A stretch of DNA of 64,000 nt from CAVYWD01 sp963772225. GTDB taxonomy: Bacteria > Myxococcota > Myxococcia > Myxococcales > UBA5297. The translations under genes and the position numbers were made by a program. Positions 7,011 through 15,071 of this stretch are shown here, one piece after another. The stretch covers positions 434,001-498,000 of the forward strand of contig CAVYWD010000005.1 of assembly GCA_963772225.1 (NCBI GenBank), written 5' to 3'. Below the pieces are notes generated by a model. The model did no database searches, was not told where the DNA came from, and saw nothing but the letters and a program-made list of their open reading frames with translations. Every line of letters starts with the position of its first letter. Positions within the stretch are counted from its first letter, which is position 1.

Positions 7011-9908
7011 TTGCGACCAGGTCCCCGATACGCCGCCGCGGCCCTGGGCGCTGCGGCTCTCGCCGCCGGCGCGTGGCTTCTCCTCGCGGGCGCGCCCGAG
7101 ATCGACCGCTCGCCCGAGCGCTCCAGCGCGGCGCGGCCCGAGTCGGCGGCGCGGACGCGGGCCAGCGCAGGCCAGGGGTCGGATCCGGGCGCGGCCAGTC
7201 CGTCCGCGCGGGGGGCCGATTCCGCCGAGCTCGAAGTCGCCGAGGACGGCGCCCTGCTCATTCGCGTCGCCGCCTCCGCCAAGCCCGTCGCGGGCGCCGA
7301 CGTCCGCTTGTTCTGGCGCCCCGCGGGGCAGCGCGGTGGCTCGGGTTGGGCCCAGACCCCGGGCGGCCGTTCGGGCGCGGACGGCCTGCTTCGATTGCCC
7401 GCGCGCCCGGGTAGCTACCTCGTCTCGGCGCGCGCGGAGGGCTTCGCGCCCGGCCACGCCGAGGCCATCCATCCCTCCGGAGGCGCGCAGACCCGCGTCG
7501 AGGTGCGCCTGACGGCCGCCGCCGCGCTGAGCGGCCGAACCGTGGACGCGGCCACGAAGGAGCCACTGCCGCTGGCCGAGGTCGTCCTCTCGCCGCAGCT
7601 GCGCGGCGGGCCCCGCGGACGCGCCCCCATCCCGGACGAGCTGCGGGTCTCCACTTACTCCGACAAGCGCGGGAACTTCCGGTTCGCGGGGGTCGCGCCC
7701 GGGCGCTGGGCGCTCGAGGCGCGGGCTCCGAGCTATGCGCCGGCGCGCCTTCGCGAGGTCGTCGTCCCGCGGTCCGACCTCACCGTGGCGCTCGAGGCGG
7801 CCGCGACCGTCGAGGGCACGGTCTTTCTGGACGGCAAGCCCGCGGCGGGCGCGGCCATCGCCGTGAGCGGGGCGGCCGAGGTCGCCTCGGCGGAGTCGGG
7901 GCCACAGGGCGGCTACTCTGCGCAGGTCATGCCAGGGACGCATCACGTCACGGCGACCTTGGGCGAGAGCGCGGGGGCGGCGCGCGGCCCGGTCACGGTG
8001 GCCGCGGGGGGCACGGCCCGAGGGGTGGACATCGAGCTCGGGCCGTCGGCCTCCATCGGCGGGCGCGTGCGCGACGCGGCCGGCCCGGTCGCGGGGGCCG
8101 CGGTGGAGGCGACGCCCCACCGCGAGGTCGGCTCGGCGAGCCGCGCCGCCACCGCGGCGGAGGGCGCCTACGAGCTCAGGGGGCTTTCGCCCGGCAGCTA
8201 CGACGTCGAGGTCGCCGCGCCGGGCCACGCCCGCGCCATCGCCTCCGGCATCACCGTGCGGCGCGGCGAGCGGTTCCCCTTGGACGTCCTGCTCTCGGAC
8301 CTCACCGCGGTCGAAGGCGTCGTGCGACTCGGCAGCGGAACCCCCGCGGGTGGCGCCGTCGTCTCGGTCATGGACGCAGGAGGCCGGGGCCCGGGCCGGG
8401 GCCGGGGCGACCGCGGCGCTCCGCAGGAGACCCTGACCGACGTCGAGGGGCATTACCGGGTGGAGGGCGTCTCGCCCGGGCGCGCGCTGGTCTCGGCGCG
8501 CAAGGACGACGGCTCACCGGCGGCCAGCCAGGCGGTCTCGGTCTCGGCGGGAGAGACGGCGCGCGCCGATTTGGTTCTCCTCGAGGGAGGCCTGGTCGCC
8601 GGCACCGTCGTGGACTCGAAGAGTCTCCCGGTGCCCGGCGCGCTGGTGTTCGCCCTGGATCCGAGCGGGCGGGGCTTCGGCGGCTTCGGCGGAGGAGCCG
8701 GCCGCACGGCGACGGCGGACGACGTCGGGGCCTTCCTGATGCCGCTCCCCGCGGGGAGCTTCAACCTCTCGGCCGCGCGGCCCTCGGCGAGCGCGGCGCA
8801 GGGGCCGGCGTGGGGCGGGCGCCCGCCCATCCTGGCCACGGTCACCGTGGAGGTCGGTCGGCGCGCGGACGCCGTGCTCGCGCTCCCGGACGGCCCGCCC
8901 TCGCCGCTCGCAGGCCTCGTCCTCGAGCCCGCCGGCAGCCCTTCGCCGGGCGCAATGGTCCGCGCGTCCTCCACCGCCTCGGGGGCGCAGTGGGTCACGG
9001 CGGCGGGCGACGGCTCGTTCTCGTTAAATGTCTCGCCCGACGCCCCGGTCGACCTCACCGCGCGCAACGGCGGCAGGGTCGGCAGCGCGTCGGCCGCCGC
9101 CGGCGCGGGGCAGGTCACCGTCCAGCTCCAGCCGGGCGCCTCGCTGCAGGGCCGCCTCCTGGGCGACCCGGCGCCGGAGACGTTCTCGGCCGTCGCCAAC
9201 ACTCAGGGTGTTGGCATTCCCTGGGGCGGCGGCCCGCCGGGCAGCTCGGACCAGCAGTTCACCGGCGACGCGTTCGAGCTCGGGGACGTCGCCCCCGGCC
9301 AGGTCTCGGTGAACGTGAAGACGAGCGACGGGCGCATCGGCAGCGCGCAGCTCTCGGTCGGCGCCGGTGAGGTCGGCAAGGTCGACGTTCAGCTCTCGCC
9401 GGCCGTCACCCTCACCGGGCGCGCCGTGAGCGCGGGGACCTCGCAGCCCATCGCCCGGGCGCGCACGCTCGTGGACGGCGTCGCCGGGCGGCGCGGGGTG
9501 GCCGGGGCGGACGGCCGGTTCTCGCGGACGGTGGCGGTCGGGCACCACCAGCTCGTGGTCTCGGCGGCCGGGTATTCCACCGTGACGCTGCCGGTGGACG
9601 CGGCCGCCCAGCCCGCGGCCGTGGACCTGGGCGACGTCGCGCTGACGCCGACCGGGGCCGACCCGGGGACCGTGGGCGCCACGTTCTCGGGCGTCGGCCC
9701 TGTGCTCGTCGCGTCGGTCACGCCTGGAGGGCCGGCGGCGCAGGCGGGGCTCGCGGCTGGGGACGCGGTGGTGTCCATCGATGGCGCGCCGCCCGCAACT
9801 GCGGCGGACGCCGACGCGCGGTCGAAAGGGGCGCCGGGGACGCCGGCGGTCTTCAGCCTTCGGCGCTCGGGCGCGGCGGTGACGGCGACGGTCGTTCGGG
9901 CGCAGTGA
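7011..9908 (+). CDS. Membrane-anchored protein of carboxypeptidase-regulatory-like repeats with C-terminal PDZ domain
   Basis: The 965-residue product starts at TTG 7011, preceded by GGGAG about 12 bases upstream. Residues 7-26 are one hydrophobic segment (signal anchor), followed by an Ala/Ser/Arg linker. From about residue 80 to 860 there are repeated beta-sandwich units of the carboxypeptidase-regulatory-like type, each with a 'G.V.D....P...A.V....T..dG.f....' pattern (for example SGRTVDAATKEPLPLAEVVL). The last ~85 residues read GVGPVLVASVTPGGPAAQAGLAAGDAVVSI in part, a PDZ-like fold that usually binds protein C-termini. It probably sits outside the inner membrane as a scaffold or adhesin; no enzyme motif is visible. 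Its final 78 bases lie in a 372-bp segment that is duplicated at 11459-11830. Confidence 0.75.
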   Translation: MRPGPRYAAAALGAAALAAGAWLLLAGAPEIDRSPERSSAARPESAARTRASAGQGSDPGAASPSARGADSAELEVAEDGALLIRVAASAKPVAGADVRLFWRPAGQRGGSGWAQTPGGRSGADGLLRLPARPGSYLVSARAEGFAPGHAEAIHPSGGAQTRVEVRLTAAAALSGRTVDAATKEPLPLAEVVLSPQLRGGPRGRAPIPDELRVSTYSDKRGNFRFAGVAPGRWALEARAPSYAPARLREVVVPRSDLTVALEAAATVEGTVFLDGKPAAGAAIAVSGAAEVASAESGPQGGYSAQVMPGTHHVTATLGESAGAARGPVTVAAGGTARGVDIELGPSASIGGRVRDAAGPVAGAAVEATPHREVGSASRAATAAEGAYELRGLSPGSYDVEVAAPGHARAIASGITVRRGERFPLDVLLSDLTAVEGVVRLGSGTPAGGAVVSVMDAGGRGPGRGRGDRGAPQETLTDVEGHYRVEGVSPGRALVSARKDDGSPAASQAVSVSAGETARADLVLLEGGLVAGTVVDSKSLPVPGALVFALDPSGRGFGGFGGGAGRTATADDVGAFLMPLPAGSFNLSAARPSASAAQGPAWGGRPPILATVTVEVGRRADAVLALPDGPPSPLAGLVLEPAGSPSPGAMVRASSTASGAQWVTAAGDGSFSLNVSPDAPVDLTARNGGRVGSASAAAGAGQVTVQLQPGASLQGRLLGDPAPETFSAVANTQGVGIPWGGGPPGSSDQQFTGDAFELGDVAPGQVSVNVKTSDGRIGSAQLSVGAGEVGKVDVQLSPAVTLTGRAVSAGTSQPIARARTLVDGVAGRRGVAGADGRFSRTVAVGHHQLVVSAAGYSTVTLPVDAAAQPAAVDLGDVALTPTGADPGTVGATFSGVGPVLVASVTPGGPAAQAGLAAGDAVVSIDGAPPATAADADARSKGAPGTPAVFSLRRSGAAVTATVVRAQ

Positions 9909-10202
9909 GGGCGCGGAGGGTTACCCAGCGCCCGGCGCCCGGGACCTCGCGGCGCCGTCGAGCCCGTCCATGGCGATGAGGTCCCGGTGCTCGGCGAGCT
10001 GGCGCTGCTTCTCGGCGTCGGACAGCCCCAGCGCGCGGGCCACCTCGTCGGCGATGGCGCGGCCCACCGCCAAATCCTTGTCGCCCAAGTTCCCGGCGTC
10101 GGTCCGGCGCAGCGCCACGTCGGCGACCGAGGTCGCCATCTCGCGCTCCAGGGCGTGGCGCACCTCGGCCAGGATGAACGGGCGGTCGGGCGCGATGCGG
10201 GC
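9831..10202. repeat. 372-bp direct repeat, copy 1 (PDZ gene end plus glpD 3' end)
   Basis: Bases 9831-10202 match 11459-11830 at a constant offset of 1628 with about 12 mismatches by eye and no gaps. Copy 1 contains the true end of the PDZ-protein gene and a detached glpD 3' end; copy 2 contains a detached PDZ-gene end and the true glpD 3' end. Identity stops sharply at both edges. Confidence 0.85.
9921..10202 (-). pseudogene. Detached C-terminal fragment of a glpD homologue
   Basis: Minus-strand frame encoding about 94 residues from ARIAPDRPF to the stop at 9921, equivalent to the last part of the intact glpD product at 11549-13231. Only one residue differs (His for Tyr in LAEHRDL), while eight other base differences are silent third-position changes. 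The frame has no start and breaks off at 10202, where sequence identity with glpD ends. It lacks the FAD and substrate domains, so it is not functional as an enzyme. Confidence 0.85.
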
Positions 10203-10386
10203 AGGGCCTAAGGCTTCTGCCCGTCGTGCTGCGCTCGGAGGATGAGCGACACCGCGGCGCACCATGGACAAGCAACTCGTCTCCAGACGCCACGAGAACT
10301 TCATCAGATTGTCACTCGAACACAACCCCGCCCGACATTGGAGCGGCCGAGCTGATATCCAACGCCCCACCCAAGGAGATCCAAGA

Positions 10387-10767
10387 ATGTCCAAGTCCAA
10401 CGGCGTCGATGCTCAGTCTCACGCCTCAGCTCAGTATGCCCGATATGCCCAGAACTATGAGACGGGTGAGTATCCGCCGTTGACCGCGGACTCATTCAAA
10501 GGAGGATACGGCGAAATGAAGCAGAGGCAGCCCGCGAGACGCAATGGGTGGGGCATGGAAGAGATGTATAGAAACGGCTACGAAGGAAGCGAGCGGGCTC
10601 CGCGCGGGGAGCGATACCCACCTCGTGAAAACTCGTACGGCGGCGAGAACCCGGCGTTGACCGTGGACTCATTCAAGGGAGGATACGACGGAATGAAGCA
10701 GAGGCAGCCCGCGAGACGCAATGGATGGGGCATGGAAGAAATGTATAGAAACAACTACGACAGGTGA
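10387..10767 (+). CDS. Small tandem-repeat protein, unknown function
   Basis: The 126-residue product starts at ATG 10387, behind a clear AAGGAG 8 bases upstream; a longer in-frame ATG at 10264 lacks such a site. The protein has two near-identical ~59-residue units, each containing DSFKGGYxxMKQRQPARRN and then GWGMEEMYRN. It is rich in Arg, Tyr, Gly and Gln, hydrophilic, with no signal peptide or membrane segment. A third DNA unit begins after the stop but has lost two bases, which shifts the frame and creates the present TGA. It lies inside a 1256-bp insert between duplicated glpD ends. I do not recognise the family; nucleic-acid binding is conceivable from the basic, aromatic composition but unproven. 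Confidence 0.7.
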   Translation: MSKSNGVDAQSHASAQYARYAQNYETGEYPPLTADSFKGGYGEMKQRQPARRNGWGMEEMYRNGYEGSERAPRGERYPPRENSYGGENPALTVDSFKGGYDGMKQRQPARRNGWGMEEMYRNNYDR

Positions 10768-10822
10768 GTGGCCTCCGCGCGGGGAGCGATACCCACCTCG
10801 CGAAAACTCGTACGACGGCGAC
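10478..10822 (+). repeat. Tandem repeat, period 177 bp then 175 bp
   Basis: The unit starting cgttgaccg at 10478 recurs at 10655, 177 bases (59 codons) later. The segment ctccgcgcggggagcg at 10598 recurs at 10773, 175 bases later, so a third partial unit is out of frame by two bases. The first two units encode the repeats of the protein at 10387-10767; the third, up to about 10822, is untranslated. Confidence 0.85.
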
Positions 10823-10951
10823 TGTCCGAGGCGATTGGAGCTGCATCGGACGTAGGCACCGCTGGCCTGTCGCGGCGTTCACGGAGGCTGTCCAGCTCAA
10901 GCTGGGCGGCCTTCGCCGCCCCGGAGGAAGCTTGCTTCATCGAGCGCCTCG

Positions 10952-11155
10952 TCACCCCTCGTGCTCGTCGATCCACGCCATCTGGATCGCCTCGAGGATC
11001 TTCTCGTTCGAGTGCCTTGGCTCGTCGTCGAACCCCTCGAGCGCGAGGACCCGCGCTTACAGATCGGTGAACCGCACCTTCATCGGATCGACGTCCGGAT
11101 CCAGGTCGTGCAGCCGGATGGCGATCTCCCGCACGTCGGTCCACTTGAGTCCCAT
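10952..11155 (-). pseudogene. iscX: iscX (Fe-S cluster assembly protein) with an internal stop
   Basis: From ATG 11155 the frame reads MGLKWTDVREIAIRLHDLDP, the hallmark start of IscX, and would end at the TGA at 10952 after 67 codons, the normal IscX length (66 residues in E. coli). The second half (LEGFDDEP, then NEKILEAIQMAWIDEHEG) also matches IscX. A TAA at 11057-11059 interrupts the frame after FTDL at codon 33. IscX binds IscS and is usually the last gene of the isc operon after fdx; here only an fdx fragment precedes it. It is either a true nonsense mutation or a single-base error. Confidence 0.8.
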
Positions 11156-11458
11156 CGAGCCGCCTCGCTCGCTCCCGGCCAGCTTCGTGAGCCGGGCCTT
11201 CATCGCCTCGGGCGCGCCGGCCGTCGGCCCGCCCTGGGCGAGCGCCCAGCGCTCGGCCGGGTGCTCGTGGAGGAAGGTCCGGGTGCTCTTCTCGGTGATC
11301 TCGAGCACCACGTCGGCCTGCCGGACCCTGGCCTGGCAGCCCAGCCGCAACGACGGCTTCACGTCGAAGGCGCGGTCGAGGATGTCGAGCTCCAGCTCGC
11401 TCGCCTCCGACAGCGACGCGAGCCCCTCCCGGACTCAGACGTGGCAGGTGGAGCAGGC
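11156..11458 (-). pseudogene. fdx: 5'-truncated [2Fe-2S] ferredoxin (fdx) of the isc type
   Basis: The frame starts abruptly at 11458 with ACSTCHV and continues VREGLASLSEASELE, DILDRAFDVKP and RLGCQARV, the C-terminal two-thirds of adrenodoxin-type ferredoxin of the isc operon, including the last three cluster cysteines. A TGA at 11435-11437 interrupts it right after CHV, and the N-terminus with the first cysteine is absent: upstream DNA switches to the 372-bp repeat. No stop separates it from iscX in this frame. Order fdx-iscX is the usual isc operon end, so this is a relic of one. Confidence 0.75.
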
Positions 11459-11830
11459 GCGCCGGGGACGCCGGTGGTCTTCACCCTTCGGCGCGCGGGC
11501 GCGGCGGTGACGGCGACGGTCGTTCGGGCGCAGTGAGGGCGCGGAGGGTTACCCAGCGCCCGGCGCCCGGGACCTCGCGGCGCCGTCGAGCCCGTCCATG
11601 GCGATGAGGTCCCGGTATTCCGCGAGCTGCCGCTGCTTCTCCGCATCGGACAGCCCCAGCGCCCGCGCCACCTCGTCGGCGATGGCGCGGCCCACCGCCA
11701 AATCCTTGTCGCCCAAATTCCCGGCGTCGGTCCGGCGCAGCGCCACGTCGGCGACCGAGGTCGCCATCTCGCGCTCCAGGGCGTGGCGCACCTCGGCCAG
11801 GATGAACGGGCGGTCGGGCGCGATGCGGGC
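11459..11830. repeat. 372-bp direct repeat, copy 2
   Basis: Second copy of 9831-10202 at offset 1628. Its first part encodes a stranded piece of the PDZ protein's end (three conservative residue changes against copy 1), and the rest is the genuine 3' end of glpD. Its left edge abuts the truncated ferredoxin. Confidence 0.85.
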
Positions 11831-13231
11831 CGCGAGGCGCCGGTCCTTCCGCGCGTACTCGAGCACGCCGTCGTAGGCGGTGCCGTAGGAGCAGACGAGC
11901 TCGCGCAGCACCTGATCGTCCACCAGGCCCGCCGCGGCCTCCTTCTGGCGCGCGACGTACTCCTCCACCACGCCCAGGTCGCCGCCGCCCAGGGGAAGGC
12001 TCTCGGTGGGGCACGGCGCCCAGCGGCCCAGCTTTCGCAGCGCCCGGTCGACGATGGCCTCGGCCATGGCGCGGCTGGTGGTGAGCTTGCCGCCGACGGC
12101 GGAGAGCACGCCGGCGAGCCCCGTCGTCTTCTCGTGGTCGATGATGCGGTAGCTGCGCGACAGGTCGCTCGCGTTCTTTCCCTCCTCGTCGATGAGCGGC
12201 CGCGCCCCGGCGTAGCACGCCTCGACGTCCGACAGGCGCAGCTTCGCCGAGGGCATGAAGGCGTTGACCTCGTCGATGAGCGTCTGGGCCTCGTCGGCGG
12301 TGGCGCGGATCCGGTCGAGGTCTCCCGCGTAGAAGTCGTCGGTGGTGCCCAAAAGCGTCCGGCCGCGCCAGGGAATCAGCATCACCCGCCGCCCGGTCGG
12401 CGAGACGCTGACCACCGCGTGCGAGCGGCTCAAGGGGCGGGTGATCAGGTGAATGCCCTTGGACGGCTTCAAGCGCACCGGCGGCGGTCGGCCGAGCAGC
12501 TTCATGACTTCCTCGGCCCAGATGCCCGTGCAGTTGACGGTCAGCGCCGCCTTCACCGAGAAGTCCCGCCCGCCGACGAGGTCGCGGGCCTCGACGCCGC
12601 TGATGCGCCCCGACTCCCGGCGGAAGCCGACGACGGGGGCGTAGTTCGCGAGGAGCGCGCCGTGCCCCGCGGCGGTCTTGGCCACCTCGATGCAAAGCCG
12701 CATGGGGTTCGGCGCCTGGCCGTCGTAGTAGACGCTCGCCCCGGCGAGACCCTCTGCCTTGAGGCCCGGCTCCAGGCGCAGCGCCTCCTTCGCCGAGGCG
12801 TACCGGTGGCGCGGCATCCGCTTGTCGGGGAAGGTCTCCCAGTTCTTGTCGTACGAGAGCGCGTCGTAGAGCAGCATCCCCGCGCGGATGAGCGGCGCCG
12901 GCACCGGGCCGCCCCGGTAGATGGGGATCATGAAGGGAACCGGGTTCGTGGCGTGCGGCGCCAAGCGCAGCAACAGGCGCCGCTCGCGCAGCGCCTCGCG
13001 CACCAGCGAGAACTCGTAGTGCTCCAGGTACCGCGTCCCGCCGTGGATGAGCTTGGTGGACGCCGACGAGGTCCCCTGCGCGAAGTCGCCGCGCTCGAGC
13101 AGAGCCACCTTCAGTCCCCGGCTCGCCGCGTCGTGGGCCACGCAGAGCCCAGTGATGCCGCCGCCGATGACGCAGACGTCGAAGGCGGTGGAGGCCAGCG
13201 CGCCGATGTCGCGCGTCAGGGTGCGGTTCAT
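11549..13231 (-). CDS. glpD: Aerobic glycerol-3-phosphate dehydrogenase
   Basis: This FAD enzyme oxidises sn-glycerol 3-phosphate to dihydroxyacetone phosphate and passes electrons to quinone at the inner membrane. The chosen start ATG 13231 follows GGAG and gives 560 residues, normal for GlpD. The FAD dinucleotide fold is at the start (VIGGGITG, residues 22-28), followed by LLERGDFAQGTSSASTKLIH, the typical GlpD/FAD-DAO signature, and by LLGTTDDFY and the GGKLTTSRAMAE motif near the C-terminal domain. It is convergent with the PDZ-protein gene, or was before the 1.6-kb rearrangement next to its stop. No glycerol kinase or facilitator lies nearby. Confidence 0.95.
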   Translation of the reverse strand: MNRTLTRDIGALASTAFDVCVIGGGITGLCVAHDAASRGLKVALLERGDFAQGTSSASTKLIHGGTRYLEHYEFSLVREALRERRLLLRLAPHATNPVPFMIPIYRGGPVPAPLIRAGMLLYDALSYDKNWETFPDKRMPRHRYASAKEALRLEPGLKAEGLAGASVYYDGQAPNPMRLCIEVAKTAAGHGALLANYAPVVGFRRESGRISGVEARDLVGGRDFSVKAALTVNCTGIWAEEVMKLLGRPPPVRLKPSKGIHLITRPLSRSHAVVSVSPTGRRVMLIPWRGRTLLGTTDDFYAGDLDRIRATADEAQTLIDEVNAFMPSAKLRLSDVEACYAGARPLIDEEGKNASDLSRSYRIIDHEKTTGLAGVLSAVGGKLTTSRAMAEAIVDRALRKLGRWAPCPTESLPLGGGDLGVVEEYVARQKEAAAGLVDDQVLRELVCSYGTAYDGVLEYARKDRRLAARIAPDRPFILAEVRHALEREMATSVADVALRRTDAGNLGDKDLAVGRAIADEVARALGLSDAEKQRQLAEYRDLIAMDGLDGAARSRAPGAG

Positions 13232-13312
13232 GGAGAGCTCCGTCCGAAGATGCCGTCTTCGACGCACCTCTTCCAGTGAGTTTACGCGTCGCGTCAGCCT
13301 GGCGGAACCCCC

Positions 13313-13948
13313 TCAGCGCTTGCGGGCGAGGGTCACGCCGTCGCGCACGGTGAGGAGGACGGCGTCCCAGCGCTCGCCGCCCGCGCAGCGCACGTTGAAG
13401 GCGTCGATGGCCCGGTCCTCCTCGCTTTGGGGCGAGAGCACGCGCCCGCTCCAGAGCGTGTTGTCGGCGATCAGCAGGCCGCCCCGGCGGAGGAGCCGGT
13501 GAATGGCCTCCAGGTAGTCGGGGTAGCGCTCTTTGTCGGCGTCGAGGAAGGCTAAGTCGAAGGGGCCTGCGAGCGAGGCCAGGGTGGCCAGCGCTGGGCC
13601 GAGCCGCAGGTCGATCTTTCGGCCGAAGCCGCTCTGGTCGAAGTAGCGCCGGGCTATCGCGGTCGCCTCGGGGTCGATGTCGCAGGTGACGAGCTGGCCG
13701 TCCTCCGGGAGGGCGCTCGCCATCATGAGCGCGCTGTAGCCGGTGAAGGTGCCCACCTCCAAGACACGGCGGGCGCCCGAGAGCTGGACCAGCAGGCGGA
13801 GAAGGGAGCCCTCGACGGGGCCCACCTGCATCTGCGGCGAATCCATGCGCGCGTACGTCTCGTCGCGCAGCGCGAGGAAGAGGGGAGGGACTGGGGTGGT
13901 GTGGGACTCGGCGTAGCGCTCCAGCTCGGGGCCGACAAGGCTCTCCAT
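13313..13948 (-). CDS. SAM-dependent O-methyltransferase, caffeoyl-CoA-OMT-like
   Basis: A 211-residue class I methyltransferase of the metal-dependent catechol/caffeoyl-CoA O-methyltransferase family. Start ATG 13948 follows GGAGG. Motif I is VLEVGTFTGYSAL, followed by VTCDIDPEA for ribose binding, then FDLAFLDADKERY and LLIADNTLWSGRV, whose Asp and Asp-Asn residues are the metal ligands of the family. It methylates small ortho-dihydroxylated substrates in characterised members; the substrate here is unknown. It lies 80 bp upstream of glpD on the same strand but is probably an independent unit. Confidence 0.9.
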   Translation of the reverse strand: MESLVGPELERYAESHTTPVPPLFLALRDETYARMDSPQMQVGPVEGSLLRLLVQLSGARRVLEVGTFTGYSALMMASALPEDGQLVTCDIDPEATAIARRYFDQSGFGRKIDLRLGPALATLASLAGPFDLAFLDADKERYPDYLEAIHRLLRRGGLLIADNTLWSGRVLSPQSEEDRAIDAFNVRCAGGERWDAVLLTVRDGVTLARKR

Positions 13949-14035
13949 GGCGCCTCCTTCGCGGGCGCAAAGCTCGCGGGCGTGCCTTTTGGATGCGGCT
14001 TTCACCCGGCAGGCAGTTGGGCTAACACATTCGGC

Positions 14036-14263
14036 ATGCGCGCCGCCCTGGCAGCCCTCGCCCTGTGCGCTTCCTGGCCGGCCTTTGCGGCCGCCGACGG
14101 GGGACGCGAAGGCGAGCCCGCGGCTTCGCGCCCCGAGGACTTGCCCGACGCGGGGGCCGTGAGCGAGGACGACGCCGTCATCCGCGACCTCGAGCTCCTG
14201 GAGAGCCTGGAGGTCCTGAAGCGGATGGAGGTGCTCGAGCCGGAGGCTGCGGGGCGGCCTTGA
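14036..14263 (+). CDS. Small exported acidic protein, unknown
   Basis: A 75-residue product: residues 1-19 are a signal peptide (MRAALAALALCASWPAFA), followed by a Gly/Asp-rich linker and an acidic helix with a repeated leucine pattern (DLELLESLEVLKRMEVLE). Such short secreted leucine-patterned proteins occur in Myxococcota, often beside anti-sigma or RpoE-type genes, but none is seen here. The upstream neighbour is divergent, 87 bp away. Function unknown. Confidence 0.55.
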   Translation: MRAALAALALCASWPAFAAADGGREGEPAASRPEDLPDAGAVSEDDAVIRDLELLESLEVLKRMEVLEPEAAGRP

Positions 14264-14331
14264 GGGAGGACCGCGCCATCGGGGCGATAGGTGATGGCTC
14301 CGGTCGGGCGTTCGCGTTCAGCCCGGGGTAA

Positions 14332-14802
14332 GAACGCGAAAAGAAGACGGGGCGGCCGCACCTCAAGGCGAGCTACAAGCATTGGCGCTCCCGCGGCAGC
14401 TGGCAGAGCGAGCAGGAGTTCTCGGACGGCACGCTCCGCCTCATCGGGCTCCTCTGGGCCATCTTGGACGGCGACGGCCCGCTGCTCCTCGAAGAACCCG
14501 AGCTTTCGCTCCACGAGGCCGTGGTGAAGCAAATACCTCGCGTCCTGGTGCGCGCCGGCCAAATGCGCGGGAGGCAGGTCATCGCGAGCACGCACTCCGA
14601 GAGTGTCCTTGAGGACCGCGGGATTGACCCGAGCGAGCTCGTTCTCCTGCTTCCTTCCGAGCACGAAACGGAAGCGAAGCTGGGCTCTGCGGATTGGGCA
14701 ATCGTGGCGGGCGCCGAGGCGAGGCTTCCGCTGGGGCCACTGGTGTCCGCCCGGACGAAACCCGCGGGCGTTGAGAAGTTGCCACTCGCTTTCAGGGAGT
14801 GA
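14332..14802 (+). pseudogene. 5'-truncated AAA/ABC-type ATPase (defence-like)
   Basis: The frame is open from 14332 (a TAA lies just before) to the stop at 14802 but has no start codon until ATG 14464. It encodes the C-terminal half of an AAA_21-type ATPase: an ABC-like signature EFSDGTLRLIGLLWA, Walker B LLLEEPELSLHE and the switch ASTHSES. The Walker A half is missing. It overlaps the following TOPRIM-like start by 4 bp, the arrangement of a two-gene ATPase/nuclease module. Loss of the P-loop means it cannot work as an ATPase. Confidence 0.75.
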
Positions 14803-14937
14803 CGAACCGAATGAGCGCCTTTGTTGTCATCGAGGGGGACACAGACGAGCCTGTGGCGAGAAAGCTCGTTGTGGATGCGGGGCTCGAGGTGCTTCAAGTG
14901 TACGATGCAGGTGGAAAGGGCAATATCGATAAATGGT
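14799..14937 (+). pseudogene. 3'-truncated TOPRIM-like partner of the ATPase remnant
   Basis: From GTG 14799 (overlapping the ATPase stop) or ATG 14811 the frame reads MSAFVVIEGDTDEPVARKLV and then LEVLQVYDAGGKGNID, which resembles the N-terminus of TOPRIM-like proteins (VxEGxTD with a catalytic-type Glu) that accompany such ATPases. After about 14937 the frame continues but no longer looks like this family, so the gene appears cut off after some 40 residues. The 134 bp up to 15071 hold nothing recognisable. Confidence 0.55.
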
Positions 14938-15071
14938 TCGTAGCCCAAGCCTTCGCAAGGCACGCGCTGCGCTCCGCGCGCTTTCGAGGCGATGGTCCAG
15001 CTTCATCGGGGGCGCGGCGTCCTGAGCTCCCGCGCGGCGGCGACATTTCCTCCGGTGGAGTTCGCGCCCCG

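Noticed and set aside
10478..10822. A CRISPR array
   Set aside because: Repeat units are 177 bp, coding and without spacers. No array of short regularly spaced repeats or Cas gene exists in the window.
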